This document shows, piece by piece, positions 15,846-23,619 of a DNA stretch of 30,467 bases. Under the pieces are notes generated by a model, which saw only the letters and a program-made list of their open reading frames with translations, ran no database searches and was not told the DNA's origin. The position numbers were made by a program, and so were the translations under genes. Within the stretch, counting starts at the first letter, position 1; every line of letters begins with the position of its first letter. Source of the DNA: a virus; IMG/VR virus record IMGVR_UViG_3300050821_013712, positions 1 to 30,467 of that record. The stretch is one strand, 5' to 3'.

Positions 15846-16987
15846 ATGCCCTAACTAATATACCGAAACCATCGCCTTATCCGGCGCCGCCTAATCCTAA
15901 TGCTTTGGTTCCTGTAAAAGCCTTAGCATCCGAAATCCTTGTTGGTGGTCGATCTGTTCTTGTTGCTACAAAGGATATAGTTGGTGGCTATATTGTAAAT
16001 CCTGCAACGACTAAGGATCAGGGATTATCGACCTTAACCAATTTATATGTGGATTTAACAGGACCCGCACAAACTTACCAGACTAATACAACCACACTTG
16101 TTCATCCAGGAGGATTCTTTAATCTTCCCGCAGCCCCCCAAGGTGTGTGGGTTAATTCGGCATCGAATGGCCATAAATTCTCCGCTGTTTTGGTAAAGAC
16201 ACAAGCCACCTTTGACGAGGAGAATACACCGCTACCAATTTACCAACAAGGCACTTTTCCACCTGGGGGACCCACGGGGCGCCTAGTAACGATTCCATCA
16301 TATCTTTACCAAGAATATTCAATGGACGATGATTTGCAGGCATTCGTTGCCGCTCAGAACTCCATGCAAAATAATATTGTGGATACATTCAATGGGCTTA
16401 ATCTTCCCGATTATACTCAATATCCAATTTCCGGTTCGCTACTTGATTGGGTAGCTGCGGGTCTGTACGGAATGATCAGACCTAGTTTGTCATCGGGTAT
16501 TTACAAATTATTGGGACCCTATAATACTGCGGAATATAATACTATAGTTTACAATGCCCGAGAGCTTTTATATCCCGATCAAATCGTCGCGACCAATGAT
16601 GATATATTCCGCCGTATCTTGACATGGCATATTTCCAAAGGCAATGGAAAGAATTTCAGTATCCAATGGCTCAAAAAACGGGTTATGAAATTCCTGATTG
16701 GTGATAATGGTAAAAATATCAACATTGATCAAACCTATCAAATCAGTGTGACCTTTGGGCCTAATTCCGAGGTTACAATCCGATTTGTTCTAGGTCTTAG
16801 AACCATTACAAATGGGTCTATGTATGACCAAGATAAATTTACATATAATTCCACAATGTATAATCAGCTGGATTCAATTTATGTGGCATATCCAAATTTA
16901 CCAAACATGTCCACGTTTGCAGAGGCAATCGCATCAGGGGTTCTTGAGCTTCCGTTCCAGTTCACCTACGATGTGGTTATTGGATGA
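15842..16987 (+). CDS. Outer baseplate wedge / fibre-docking protein
   Basis: A 381-residue protein beginning at ATG 15842 (ATGA overlap). Residues 155-381 (YLYQEYSMDDDLQAFVAAQNSMQNNIVDTFN, LLDWVAAGLYGMIRPSL, NDDIFRRILTWHISKGNGKNFSIQWLKKRVMKFL) resemble the protein that follows the J-type wedge in related phages, probably the gpI/gp6-partner position linking wedge to fibres. Residues 1-125 are an added N-terminal domain (GGYIVNP, LYVDLTGPAQTYQTNTTTLVHPGGFFNLPA, NGHKFSAVLV) clearly similar to the 94-residue protein at 18593-18877. This suggests a shared docking fold. The stop codon is in a small hairpin next to the homing endonuclease gene. Confidence 0.78.
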   Translation: MNALTNIPKPSPYPAPPNPNALVPVKALASEILVGGRSVLVATKDIVGGYIVNPATTKDQGLSTLTNLYVDLTGPAQTYQTNTTTLVHPGGFFNLPAAPQGVWVNSASNGHKFSAVLVKTQATFDEENTPLPIYQQGTFPPGGPTGRLVTIPSYLYQEYSMDDDLQAFVAAQNSMQNNIVDTFNGLNLPDYTQYPISGSLLDWVAAGLYGMIRPSLSSGIYKLLGPYNTAEYNTIVYNARELLYPDQIVATNDDIFRRILTWHISKGNGKNFSIQWLKKRVMKFLIGDNGKNINIDQTYQISVTFGPNSEVTIRFVLGLRTITNGSMYDQDKFTYNSTMYNQLDSIYVAYPNLPNMSTFAEAIASGVLELPFQFTYDVVIG

Positions 16988-16993
16988 ATAACC
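16975..16993 (+). promoter_or_regulatory. Hairpin at the start of the HNH endonuclease gene
   Basis: GGTTATT at 16975-16981 and AATAACC at 16987-16993 form a perfect seven-pair stem, extendable by a G-U pair, around the five-base loop GGATG. It spans the stop codon of the wedge gene and the only Shine-Dalgarno-like element of the endonuclease gene (GGATG, eight bases before ATG 16995). It may limit translation of the nuclease. No T-run follows, so it is not a terminator. Confidence 0.45.
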
Positions 16994-16994
16994 G

Positions 16995-17402
16995 ATGAGA
17001 AACAATCCTGAATATGTAGCTTGGGTAAACATGAGACGACGTTGCCTCCATAAAAATGGTATGGATTATCCTAATTATGCAGGTAGAGGAATCTTTATCT
17101 GTGACAGATGGCTAGATTCCTTTGATAACTTCCTACGGGATATGGGTTTAAGACCCAATCCAAAATATACTTTGGAAAGAATAGATAATAATGGAAATTA
17201 CGAACCAGATAATTGTATTTGGGCAACTCGCACAAAACAGGGACGTAATACTCGACGAATATCCCTTAGTCTGGAAAAGGCTGACGAAATACGACGGCTT
17301 TACAGACAAGGAGGAATTAACCAGACAAAATTAGCGGATATCTTCAAAGTTAACCAGACAACAATATCCGACGTTATTCGCAATACCGTCTGGAAAGGAT
17401 AA
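16995..17402 (+). CDS. HNH-type homing endonuclease
   Basis: A 135-residue freestanding nuclease. It matches the phage HNH pattern with YVAWVNMRRRCLHK, DYPNYAGRGIFICDRWLDSFDNFLRDMG (residues 24-51) and YTLERIDNNGNYEPDNCIWATRTKQGRN (58-85). The usual first His is replaced by Thr59 in the 'xLxRIDNxGxY' motif, as in some members. Residues 91-131 (LEKADEIRRLYRQGGINQTKLADIFKVNQTTISDVI) form a helix-turn-helix, likely for target recognition. ATG 16995 is the start; the ribosome binding site is weak and folded into a hairpin. It lies alone between baseplate and fibre genes and has no structural role, typical of a selfish intergenic homing gene. Neither flank is interrupted, so its target is probably nearby sequence in relatives lacking it. 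Confidence 0.88.
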   Translation: MRNNPEYVAWVNMRRRCLHKNGMDYPNYAGRGIFICDRWLDSFDNFLRDMGLRPNPKYTLERIDNNGNYEPDNCIWATRTKQGRNTRRISLSLEKADEIRRLYRQGGINQTKLADIFKVNQTTISDVIRNTVWKG

Positions 17403-17406
17403 AACA

Positions 17407-18369
17407 ATGGCTGGCACAGTCCTCATCTTCGGGAATAACGATTCCACAACAATTGCAGGATCGATAACTCCCCAGAGCCTTTCGGTCAACCTTGCTGCAG
17501 GATCAGGGGCGCAGTTCCCCCAGCCTATAGCTGGACAGGCATTTATTGCCACCTTCATTGATCAAGCGACAGGGACACAACGAGAAATTGTCCATGTCAC
17601 AGGTATATCAGGTGATACAGCTACCATTGTTCGTGCCCAAGAAAATACGGTAGCTCAGGCATGGACAGCGGGAGATATTTTTGCCCACTTGCATACTGCG
17701 GGTGCTATGCAAGCTATGGTGCAATTCTCCGAACTGGGGGACGGAGCTTTAGTCCATTGTGGAGTTGATGTAGGTTCTGTTAATACCGTAACCTCCAATA
17801 CGTTTCCCCCATCAACTTCGTATATACAGGGTGCCCAGTATGACATTTATATCCAGCACAATAACACTGGTCCCACGACTGCGGCCTTTGATGGATTGCC
17901 TCCTTATCCCGTCATTAATCTTGATGGCACATCATTAACTGCCAATGAGTTGATCGCTGGAATTGTAATGCAATTCCAATATAACAATAACAATTTCGTG
18001 ATACCTGTTCATCCCGTTCAATCTGTCTCTGGTCCCGCTGGCCCAACAGGTGCCACCGGAGCGCAAGGTGCTCAGGGGTTGACCGGGCCACAAGGACCAG
18101 GAGGACCACAAGGACCAGGAGGACCACAAGGACCAGCTGGACCTCAAGGCGCTACGGGCCCCTACGGTGTGTTCAGTGCTTATGGACAACCAGGATCCGT
18201 TTATTTAGTATATAATTGGATTGGATTTAAGGTTGGTAATGGAACGGTTGACTTCACAGGTCGGCAAATGTCCGATTATGGCGGCTCTTGGTTGCAGATA
18301 GGTGATGCTCCATTTTTGACCAGTCAACAAACAGCAGCGACAGTTAATTATTACCAACGAGTGGCATAA
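17407..18369 (+). CDS. Tail fibre/collar protein with collagen-like repeats
   Basis: A 320-residue protein from ATG 17407 with AAAGGATAA upstream. Residues 1-95 (AGSITPQSLSVNLAAGSGAQFP, FIATFIDQATGTQREIVHVTGISGDTATIVRAQENTVAQAWTAGD) form the beta domain common at the N-terminus of phage fibres. A middle beta domain follows. Residues 204-255 are Gly-X-Y collagen-like triplets (GPAGPTGATGAQGAQG and onward) with an exact DNA repeat. The C-terminal 60 residues (YGQPGSVYLVYNWIGFKVGNG) form a small terminal domain without a recognised family. Collagen-like triplets form trimeric stalks in phage fibres. The role is attachment to the baseplate or host surface. Function is inferred from context and composition. 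Confidence 0.8.
   Translation: MAGTVLIFGNNDSTTIAGSITPQSLSVNLAAGSGAQFPQPIAGQAFIATFIDQATGTQREIVHVTGISGDTATIVRAQENTVAQAWTAGDIFAHLHTAGAMQAMVQFSELGDGALVHCGVDVGSVNTVTSNTFPPSTSYIQGAQYDIYIQHNNTGPTTAAFDGLPPYPVINLDGTSLTANELIAGIVMQFQYNNNNFVIPVHPVQSVSGPAGPTGATGAQGAQGLTGPQGPGGPQGPGGPQGPAGPQGATGPYGVFSAYGQPGSVYLVYNWIGFKVGNGTVDFTGRQMSDYGGSWLQIGDAPFLTSQQTAATVNYYQRVA
18091..18135 (+). repeat. 18-base tandem repeat encoding Gly-X-Y
   Basis: The unit CAAGGACCAGGAGGACCA occurs at 18091-18108 and again at 18109-18126, with a nine-base third copy at 18127-18135, all identical. It encodes QGPGGP units in the collagen-like stalk of the preceding fibre protein. Exact repetition at DNA level suggests recent expansion and makes stalk length changeable by slippage. 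Confidence 0.85.
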
Positions 18370-18591
18370 ATGATGACTATAGAACAAAGGGATGAATTCT
18401 TGGGGACTTTATACAATCCTCGGTATGTCAATAAAGATCATACTGGAGCCATTGCTTTGACTGGAATTTTCAATGGTAATAAAATAATCTTTTTTGCAAG
18501 TCCCAAGGATTCGATGGAATATGGACGAAAAATCTATGCCAGAGTTATAGCTGGAGAATACGGTGATATAATGGATTGCGGAGAAGAATGA
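18370..18591 (+). CDS. Small protein of unknown function in fibre region
   Basis: A 73-residue soluble protein whose ATG 18370 follows the preceding stop directly; an alternative ATG exists at 18373. The sequence (IEQRDEFLGTLYNPRYVNK, GAIALTGIFNGNKIIFFASPKDSMEYGRKIYARVIAGEYGD) is compact alpha/beta in character with no membrane segment. No family was recognised. Codon structure and tight packing between two fibre-type genes argue for a real gene. It could be a small fibre chaperone or a moron, neither supported by a motif. Confidence 0.65.
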   Translation: MMTIEQRDEFLGTLYNPRYVNKDHTGAIALTGIFNGNKIIFFASPKDSMEYGRKIYARVIAGEYGDIMDCGEE

Positions 18592-18592
18592 T

Positions 18593-18877
18593 ATGGCAAC
18601 TCCAGTTCCAGGGCTCGCTTGGCAAACTCCAGCTACTGCTGGACAACCCATCAATGCCATAGGCGCCAATATGTCTGGTGGCTATGTGTCTAATCCCTCA
18701 AACGCTCCTGGTGTGCTATATGTCAATCCCACCGGACCTGCATCCAACGTGGCAAATGGGACAACGATTGCATTGCCACCAGGACAACCTTTCTATGTAA
18801 TCCCACAATCTACGTTACCTATATCCGTGGCGAGTGACTTTCCAAACCATGTCTTTGTCTCTGTCCAATGGCTATGA
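18593..18877 (+). CDS. Small virion protein sharing the wedge N-terminal domain
   Basis: A 94-residue protein; ATG 18593 lies two bases after the previous stop, with GGAGAAG upstream. It corresponds along most of its length to residues 48-120 of the outer wedge protein at 15842-16987: SGGYVSNP against VGGYIVNP, LYVNPTGPASNVANGTTIALPPGQPF against LYVDLTGPAQTYQTNTTTLVHPGGFF, and NHVFVSVQW against GHKFSAVLV. It is probably a beta-sandwich. Because it is encoded among fibre genes, it may cap or link the collagen-like fibres to the baseplate by using the same fold. This is inference; the similarity itself is visible. Confidence 0.72.
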   Translation: MATPVPGLAWQTPATAGQPINAIGANMSGGYVSNPSNAPGVLYVNPTGPASNVANGTTIALPPGQPFYVIPQSTLPISVASDFPNHVFVSVQWL

Positions 18878-18880
18878 CCC

Positions 18881-19519
18881 ATGAACGCACCCCTCTCACC
18901 CTCACTATTCGGTTTAAGTAGTGACGGAGTCGTTGGAGGGCCCGGTCCTCTAGGACCTTCTGGTCCTCAAGGCATCACTGGACCTGTAGGTCCACAAGGC
19001 CCGCCGGGTCCACTCGGTCCACAAGGCATCGCTGGGGGTCCAGGGTCTCCCGGCCCGACTGGAGCTCCAGGTCCACAGGGGCCTGCAGGCCCACAAGGCA
19101 ATGCTGGGCCTCAAGGACCGGCAGGTGAAGTTGGGACACTCATCGGTGATTTCTCAACTAATACTCCGTCGAACCTTCCCCCATCAGGGTTGATTCCGAC
19201 AAATTGGGATAGTGCAGGTAATCCCCCGGCTCCTGTTCAAGCGACTTCTGGACAGGGATTAATATACACTGTCACCGGCCATGTGTGGGTGTATGTTGGA
19301 ACCAGTGTCAATGCAGCGGGATGGATCGATGGCGGTCTTATTCAAGGACCGCCTGGTCCTGAAGGATTACAGGGTCCACAAGGTATTCCTGGTCCGACTG
19401 GTCCGGCAGGATCTCCTGGAGCACCTGGCATTGGAATCTCTGACGCTCCAATAGACGGAGTAACCTATGGTCGTAATGGCGGATTCTGGACTGGTATAAT
19501 CGACTGCGGAACTTACTAA
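18881..19519 (+). CDS. Collagen-like tail fibre protein
   Basis: A 212-residue protein starting at ATG 18881, three bases after the preceding stop; no obvious ribosome binding site is seen. Residues 19-84 are nearly uninterrupted Gly-X-Y triplets ([18 protein letters not shown] and onward). A short globular part follows ([41 protein letters not shown]), then a second collagen run at 155-187, and a tail [19 protein letters not shown]. The two-stalk layout is that of a trimeric fibre with a central knob. The middle 'GHVWVYVG' segment looks like the small knob domain often following phage collagen stalks. Likely a fibre component; no receptor-binding head seen, so it may be a connector. Confidence 0.8.
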   Translation: MNAPLSPSLFGLSSDGVVGGPGPLGPSGPQGITGPVGPQGPPGPLGPQGIAGGPGSPGPTGAPGPQGPAGPQGNAGPQGPAGEVGTLIGDFSTNTPSNLPPSGLIPTNWDSAGNPPAPVQATSGQGLIYTVTGHVWVYVGTSVNAAGWIDGGLIQGPPGPEGLQGPQGIPGPTGPAGSPGAPGIGISDAPIDGVTYGRNGGFWTGIIDCGTY

Positions 19520-19543
19520 CTCGCCCTATATAGGGTCAAGCGA
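19520..19543 (+). other. Palindrome before first fibre gene
   Basis: CCCTATATAGGG at 19524-19535 is a perfect 12-base palindrome, flanked by CTCG (19520-19523) and CGAG (19540-19543) that can pair as an outer stem with a five-base bulge. It sits in the 34-base gap before the fibre gene at 19554. There is no T-run. It could be a processing hairpin or a protein-binding dyad. Confidence 0.4.
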
Positions 19544-19553
19544 GAGGCTAGCC

Positions 19554-21116
19554 ATGCCAAATCAAGTCCGAGCACTTCGTAGCTCCACATCACAGAACCG
19601 ACCAACAGGTCGATTGCCGGGAGAACTTTATGTTAATTTCGCCGACAATCAATTTGGCGTTATTAATCCCTCCAATGCAGCCACAGACCTCATCGCAGTT
19701 CGGTATTTCTCAGCGACAGCCAGTTATTTTATTGGCGATTATGTCATTTATCAGGGTATAATGTATAGGGCTTTGGCGCCCTCGAATCCTGGATCCTTCA
19801 TTCCAGCAAATTGGTCTGTGATTGGTGGATCAGTTACCATTAGCGATATTGCACCATCTGCTCCACAAGTGGGACAATTATGGTTTGACAGTGTTGGGGG
19901 CCAACTTTATGTTTGGTATAATGATGGAAATACATCACAATGGGTCATTGCCGTTAATCAAGGTACGCCTGATTTAAGTGGCTTTTTGCTGCTGACTGGC
20001 GGTACGATGACGGGTCCATTGACACTGGCTACTAATCCTGTCACACCATTACAGTCTGCACCCAAACAATATGTTGATGCAGGCATTGCAGCAGTCAATA
20101 CCACTATTGCGGCACTTGTTCCGGCGATGAACGACAATCGCATCATCAACGGCGACATGCTTATTGATCAGCGCAACAACGGCGGGGTCGGAACGGCGAT
20201 AGGCTATACGGCCGATCGGTGGCAATATAGCGCGAGCCAAGCCTCTAAAGGACAATGGCAACGTTGGAACGGATCTAGTTTACCCGGATTTCCTTATGGG
20301 CTGAATCTCTTATCATTGTCGGCATATACTTTGCTGGCGTCGGATTATTTTCGCTTCATGCAGACTCTCGAAGCTGATACTGTTGGCGATTTTGCTTGGG
20401 GAACCTCACAAGCACAACCAGTCACATTATCATTTTGGGTGTACTCAACCGTTGCTGGAACATTTGGTGGTTCAGTGACAAACGCGGCTGGGACTAGATC
20501 ATACCCGTTTAGCTATTCTATTCCGGTTGCGTCTACATGGACGAAGATCATTATTAATATTCCCGGCGATACATCCGGGGCGTGGGTGCTGAGCGGCAAT
20601 GCTGGCTCCATGAATGTGAACTTTAGCCTCGGCGCGGGGGCAAACTTTAGTGGTGCAGCAGGGTCATGGGCGTCAGCGAGCTTAATTAGCGCGACCGGCG
20701 CGGTTAGTCTCGTCGCGATCAATGGTGCGTCCTTTTATGTAACCGGCGTCAAGCTTGAGATCGGCACTATAGCAACCCCTTATAATCGGCAGTCGCTGAC
20801 TAAGAGCTTGGCGGATTGCCAGAGGTATTTTTGGACGATTCCATACTCAGGTGGCGCAACCATCTATTATCTCGGGTTGACCACACCCAATCCCGCATGG
20901 TCATCGCAACCGACAATTCTGTTTCCGGTCGCGATGCGCGCTGCTCCGAGTATGCTCAACGCCGTTTTTACAACGTCGAGTCCGCCTAATGGAACGCCAG
21001 CATACATCATAGCGACTGCGCAATATGCCGTCATCAATAATTCTGCCAACAACTGGACTCAGGGTCCTTTCGGCGCGACCGCTGGTCTGAGCGCTCAATT
21101 CAGTGCGGAGCTTTGA
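19554..21116 (+). CDS. Tail fibre / receptor-binding protein, paralogue 1
   Basis: A 520-residue protein, ATG 19554 behind GAGAGG. Residues 1-100 are an N-terminal attachment region (RPTGRLPGELYVNFADNQFGVINPS; YFIGDYVIYQGIMYRALAPS). Residues 100-180 carry APQVGQLWFDSVGGQLYVWYNDGNTSQW and LTGGTMTGPLTLATNPVTPLQSAPKQYVDA, a usual fibre motif. From about 195 the receptor-binding part starts with NRIINGDMLIDQRNNGG and TADRWQYSASQ, continues with LSFWVYSTVAGTFGG and VTGVKLEIGTIATPYNRQSL, a carbohydrate-binding-like jelly roll, and ends in a variable C-terminal tip before AEL. It is paralogous with the two following genes. Its C-terminal half is richer in GCG/CGC codons than neighbours, a possible sign of transfer. 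The last codons supply the next ribosome binding site. Confidence 0.85.
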   Translation: MPNQVRALRSSTSQNRPTGRLPGELYVNFADNQFGVINPSNAATDLIAVRYFSATASYFIGDYVIYQGIMYRALAPSNPGSFIPANWSVIGGSVTISDIAPSAPQVGQLWFDSVGGQLYVWYNDGNTSQWVIAVNQGTPDLSGFLLLTGGTMTGPLTLATNPVTPLQSAPKQYVDAGIAAVNTTIAALVPAMNDNRIINGDMLIDQRNNGGVGTAIGYTADRWQYSASQASKGQWQRWNGSSLPGFPYGLNLLSLSAYTLLASDYFRFMQTLEADTVGDFAWGTSQAQPVTLSFWVYSTVAGTFGGSVTNAAGTRSYPFSYSIPVASTWTKIIINIPGDTSGAWVLSGNAGSMNVNFSLGAGANFSGAAGSWASASLISATGAVSLVAINGASFYVTGVKLEIGTIATPYNRQSLTKSLADCQRYFWTIPYSGGATIYYLGLTTPNPAWSSQPTILFPVAMRAAPSMLNAVFTTSSPPNGTPAYIIATAQYAVINNSANNWTQGPFGATAGLSAQFSAEL

Positions 21117-21145
21117 GCTATGATTGACTTCCCTGCTAATCCAAC
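21105..21145 (+). repeat. Fibre junction repeat, copy 1
   Basis: Forty-one bases running from the final AEL codons (GCGGAGCTT) and stop of fibre 1 through the ATG and MIDFPANPT codons of fibre 2. It matches 22434-22474 with three differences. The GGAG at 21107-21110 is also the ribosome binding site of the following gene. Confidence 0.85.
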
Positions 21146-22445
21146 AATTGGTCAAAACTTTACTGCTGCCGGTGTGACTTGGACTTGGGACGGTGCCAAG
21201 TGGACAGGCACTGTTAACTCATCAGGGGGTGGAGCTTCAATTTCCGTAGGTGATGTTCCCCCAACCAATCCCAAGTTAGGGGCGTTATGGTGGGATAGTG
21301 TTGGTGGACAACTTTACCTTTACTATAATGATGGTAACACAATCCAGTGGGTACCAGTCACAAACCAGATGGGCGGAGCTTATCTGCCCCTGACAGGTGG
21401 ATTTTTAACAGGCGCATTGAACCTCGCCGCCGACCCAGTATCAGCACTGCAACCTGTAACCCAGCAATATTTCAACAAATACCCAATGATTGGTGATAAT
21501 CGCATTATCAACGGCGACATGCGAATCGATCAGCGCGGCGTTAGTACCACTGGCGGGGCAGCAATCGGCTATGCAATTGATCGTTGGCAATTTGGCGCGT
21601 CACAAATAGGCAAGTTGACATGGGGGAATAATTCATTTTTTGCGTCAGCTGGGCCGCGGGGGTTTCCTTATTTTCTAGGCTTCGTATCGACCTCGGCTTA
21701 TGCCTCGTTGGCGACGGATTATTTTCGCATAGCGCAGATCATCGAAGCCGATATGGTTAGTGACTTCGCTTGGGGTGCGGCGGGCGCACAGTCGGTCACA
21801 CTATCGTTTTGGGCTACGTCTGGTACGACTGGGACATTCAGCGGCTCAATTTGCAACGCCGCCGCCACGCGCTCTTACCCATTTACTTTTTCACTTCCGA
21901 CAGCCGCCACTTGGACGAAAATTGTCCTCACTATCCCCGGCGACACCGCCGGAACATGGGTGATGAGTGGTAATGCGGCGTCGCTTATACTTGCATTCGA
22001 TCTTGGTTCTGGCGCGACTTATCGTGGTCCTGCGAATGCGTGGACAGCGACAAATTATGTCGGTGCGACTGGTTCAGTCAGTATTGTTGCGACCAGCGGC
22101 GCGTATTTGTTTGTAACTGGCGTCAAATTGGAGATCGGCTCTATAGCAACGCCATTCAATCGGCAGTCACTCGCCAAAAGCATGGCGGATTGTCTGCGGT
22201 ATTATCAAGTTGTATTCGGTATAGCTGGTGGTTATAACCTAGGTGGTTCTCAAATATATAACTCCCTTTCCTATCAATTCATGCGTGCGGTGCCATCTGT
22301 AACATTCGTAAATATTGCTTACACAAACGCTTCTGGTCTTGGCCTTGGTTATTCGCTAAATAATTCTCTATATGCTGTAGCGACAATTACAGGCACCGGA
22401 GCCGGTACGGTGACGTACTTTGCAATTTTGGACGCGGAGCTTTAA
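21120..22445 (+). CDS. Tail fibre / receptor-binding protein, paralogue 2
   Basis: A 441-residue protein starting at ATG 21120, ribosome binding site GGAG inside the end of the previous gene. It begins MIDFPANPTIGQNFTAAGVTWTWDGAKW, a short phage beta motif also starting the third paralogue. It then repeats the module KLGALWWDSVGGQLYLYYNDGNTIQW and YLPLTGGFLTGALNLAADPVSAL of fibre 1. The jelly-roll part (NRIINGDMRIDQRGV, IDRWQFGASQ, VTGVKLEIGSIATPFNRQSLAKSMADCLRYYQ) is closely similar to fibre 1. The tip after about residue 360 differs completely from the others, as expected for a host-range determinant. Likely arisen by duplication. Ends DAEL then TAA. Confidence 0.85.
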   Translation: MIDFPANPTIGQNFTAAGVTWTWDGAKWTGTVNSSGGGASISVGDVPPTNPKLGALWWDSVGGQLYLYYNDGNTIQWVPVTNQMGGAYLPLTGGFLTGALNLAADPVSALQPVTQQYFNKYPMIGDNRIINGDMRIDQRGVSTTGGAAIGYAIDRWQFGASQIGKLTWGNNSFFASAGPRGFPYFLGFVSTSAYASLATDYFRIAQIIEADMVSDFAWGAAGAQSVTLSFWATSGTTGTFSGSICNAAATRSYPFTFSLPTAATWTKIVLTIPGDTAGTWVMSGNAASLILAFDLGSGATYRGPANAWTATNYVGATGSVSIVATSGAYLFVTGVKLEIGSIATPFNRQSLAKSMADCLRYYQVVFGIAGGYNLGGSQIYNSLSYQFMRAVPSVTFVNIAYTNASGLGLGYSLNNSLYAVATITGTGAGTVTYFAILDAEL

Positions 22446-22474
22446 GCCATGATCGACTTCCCTGCTAATCCAAC
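22434..22474 (+). repeat. Fibre junction repeat, copy 2
   Basis: Second copy of the 41-base junction, joining fibre 2 end to fibre 3 start. The stop codon is TAA here instead of TGA. With copy 1 it flanks fibre 2 as direct repeats, so homologous recombination would remove or exchange exactly that gene. Confidence 0.85.
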
Positions 22475-23612
22475 TACCAACCAAATCTTCACCTCTGGGG
22501 GAGTGCAGTGGATTTGGGACGGCACGAAATGGGTTGCCAATGGTGTAGGTACTGGCTATGTGCCCCTGTCTGGTGGTACGATGACAGGACCTTTGATCCT
22601 GAATGCTGATCCCACAGTTGCATTAGGAGCAGCAACAAAACAACAGGCTGATGCCCGCACGCCAGGTGAGAATAGGATCATCAATGGGGACATGCGAATT
22701 GATCAAAGGAATAATGGTGCCCTAGTCACGGTAGGGGGATATTGTGCTGATCGTTGGGTATGGAATGCAAGTCAAACTGGAAAGGGTGGAACTCAACGTG
22801 TTACCAGCAATAATCCTGGATTCCCCTATCAACTTCAAATAGTTTCCACCACAGCGTATACACTTGTGGCGGCAGATTATTTTGGCATTTCCCAAATGAT
22901 TGAAGCTGATATGGTCAGCGATTTTGCATGGGGTACGGTAAACGCTCAACCCGCTACTTTATCATTTTGGGCTTATGCCAGCATAATTGGTACATACTCT
23001 GGATCTATTCAAAACGGTGCTGCTAGTCGATCCTTTCCTTTTACTTATTCAATTACAACTGCCAATACATGGACACGAATTATTATTCCTATTTTTGGGG
23101 ATCCAAATGGGACTTGGACATTGAGTGGTAATGGGGCCGGCGTCTATGTCTTTTTCAGTTCAGGTATGGGATCAACCCGAATTACTGCTACCCTTAATGC
23201 ATGGCAAAGTGGTAATTTTCTCAGTGGTCCTGGTGCAGTTAATTTAATGGGTACCAATGGTGCTGCTATGGGTTTCACTGGTGTCAAGCTTGAAATCGGC
23301 TCTATTGCTTCACGTTTTGTCCGAAAATCAACGGCAGAGGCATTGGCTGATTGTCAGCGATATTACCAAATTCTGCAATCTACTCTCGTTACTGGTTATC
23401 AAACAGCTGGAGGTCAAGTTTATACTTGCGGGACGTTTCAGACTGCAATGCGGGCGAACCCCACGGTTGTATTTTCAGGTATCTCCTATAGCAATGCGAG
23501 TAACCTTATAAATGGGTCTGTTAGCCCCTTTAATTTCTACAATGCCATATCTATAATAGCGACAGGACAGGGATACGCATTGCACAATGTTGCCCTTAGC
23601 GCGGAGCTTTGA
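22449..23612 (+). CDS. Tail fibre / receptor-binding protein, paralogue 3
   Basis: A 387-residue protein from ATG 22449, ribosome binding site GGAG at 22436-22439. It has the MIDFPANPT start and the WIWDGTKW motif, but lacks the DSVGGQLY module found in the other two. YVPLSGGTMTGPLILNADPTVALGAATKQQADA follows directly, then the jelly roll (NRIINGDMRIDQRNNGA, CADRWVWNASQTGKGG, MIEADMVSDFAWGT, GVKLEIGSIASRFVRKSTAEALADCQRYYQ). Its base composition is more AT-rich than in the other two, suggesting a separate origin. The tip ends LSAEL and TGA; that end is the ribosome binding site for the following assembly-type gene. Confidence 0.84.
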   Translation: MIDFPANPTTNQIFTSGGVQWIWDGTKWVANGVGTGYVPLSGGTMTGPLILNADPTVALGAATKQQADARTPGENRIINGDMRIDQRNNGALVTVGGYCADRWVWNASQTGKGGTQRVTSNNPGFPYQLQIVSTTAYTLVAADYFGISQMIEADMVSDFAWGTVNAQPATLSFWAYASIIGTYSGSIQNGAASRSFPFTYSITTANTWTRIIIPIFGDPNGTWTLSGNGAGVYVFFSSGMGSTRITATLNAWQSGNFLSGPGAVNLMGTNGAAMGFTGVKLEIGSIASRFVRKSTAEALADCQRYYQILQSTLVTGYQTAGGQVYTCGTFQTAMRANPTVVFSGISYSNASNLINGSVSPFNFYNAISIIATGQGYALHNVALSAEL

Positions 23613-23619
23613 ACATGAC
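23601..23619 (+). repeat. Fibre junction, partial copy 3
   Basis: The end-of-fibre half of the junction (GCGGAGCTTTGA) followed by AACATGAC, the start of the first assembly-type gene. Fifteen bases (AGCGCGGAGCTTTGA) recur exactly at 24075-24090. The same role is served: last fibre codons provide GGAG eight bases before ATG 23615. Confidence 0.75.

Noticed and set aside
18091-18135. Considered as a CRISPR-like array or variable-number locus outside coding sequence
   Set aside because: The repeats are contiguous, have no spacers and encode Gly-X-Y triplets in frame.
19554-23612. Diversity-generating retroelement target in the fibre genes
   Set aside because: No reverse transcriptase gene, no template repeat and no adenine-biased variable repeat seen in the window; similarity among genes is explained by duplication.
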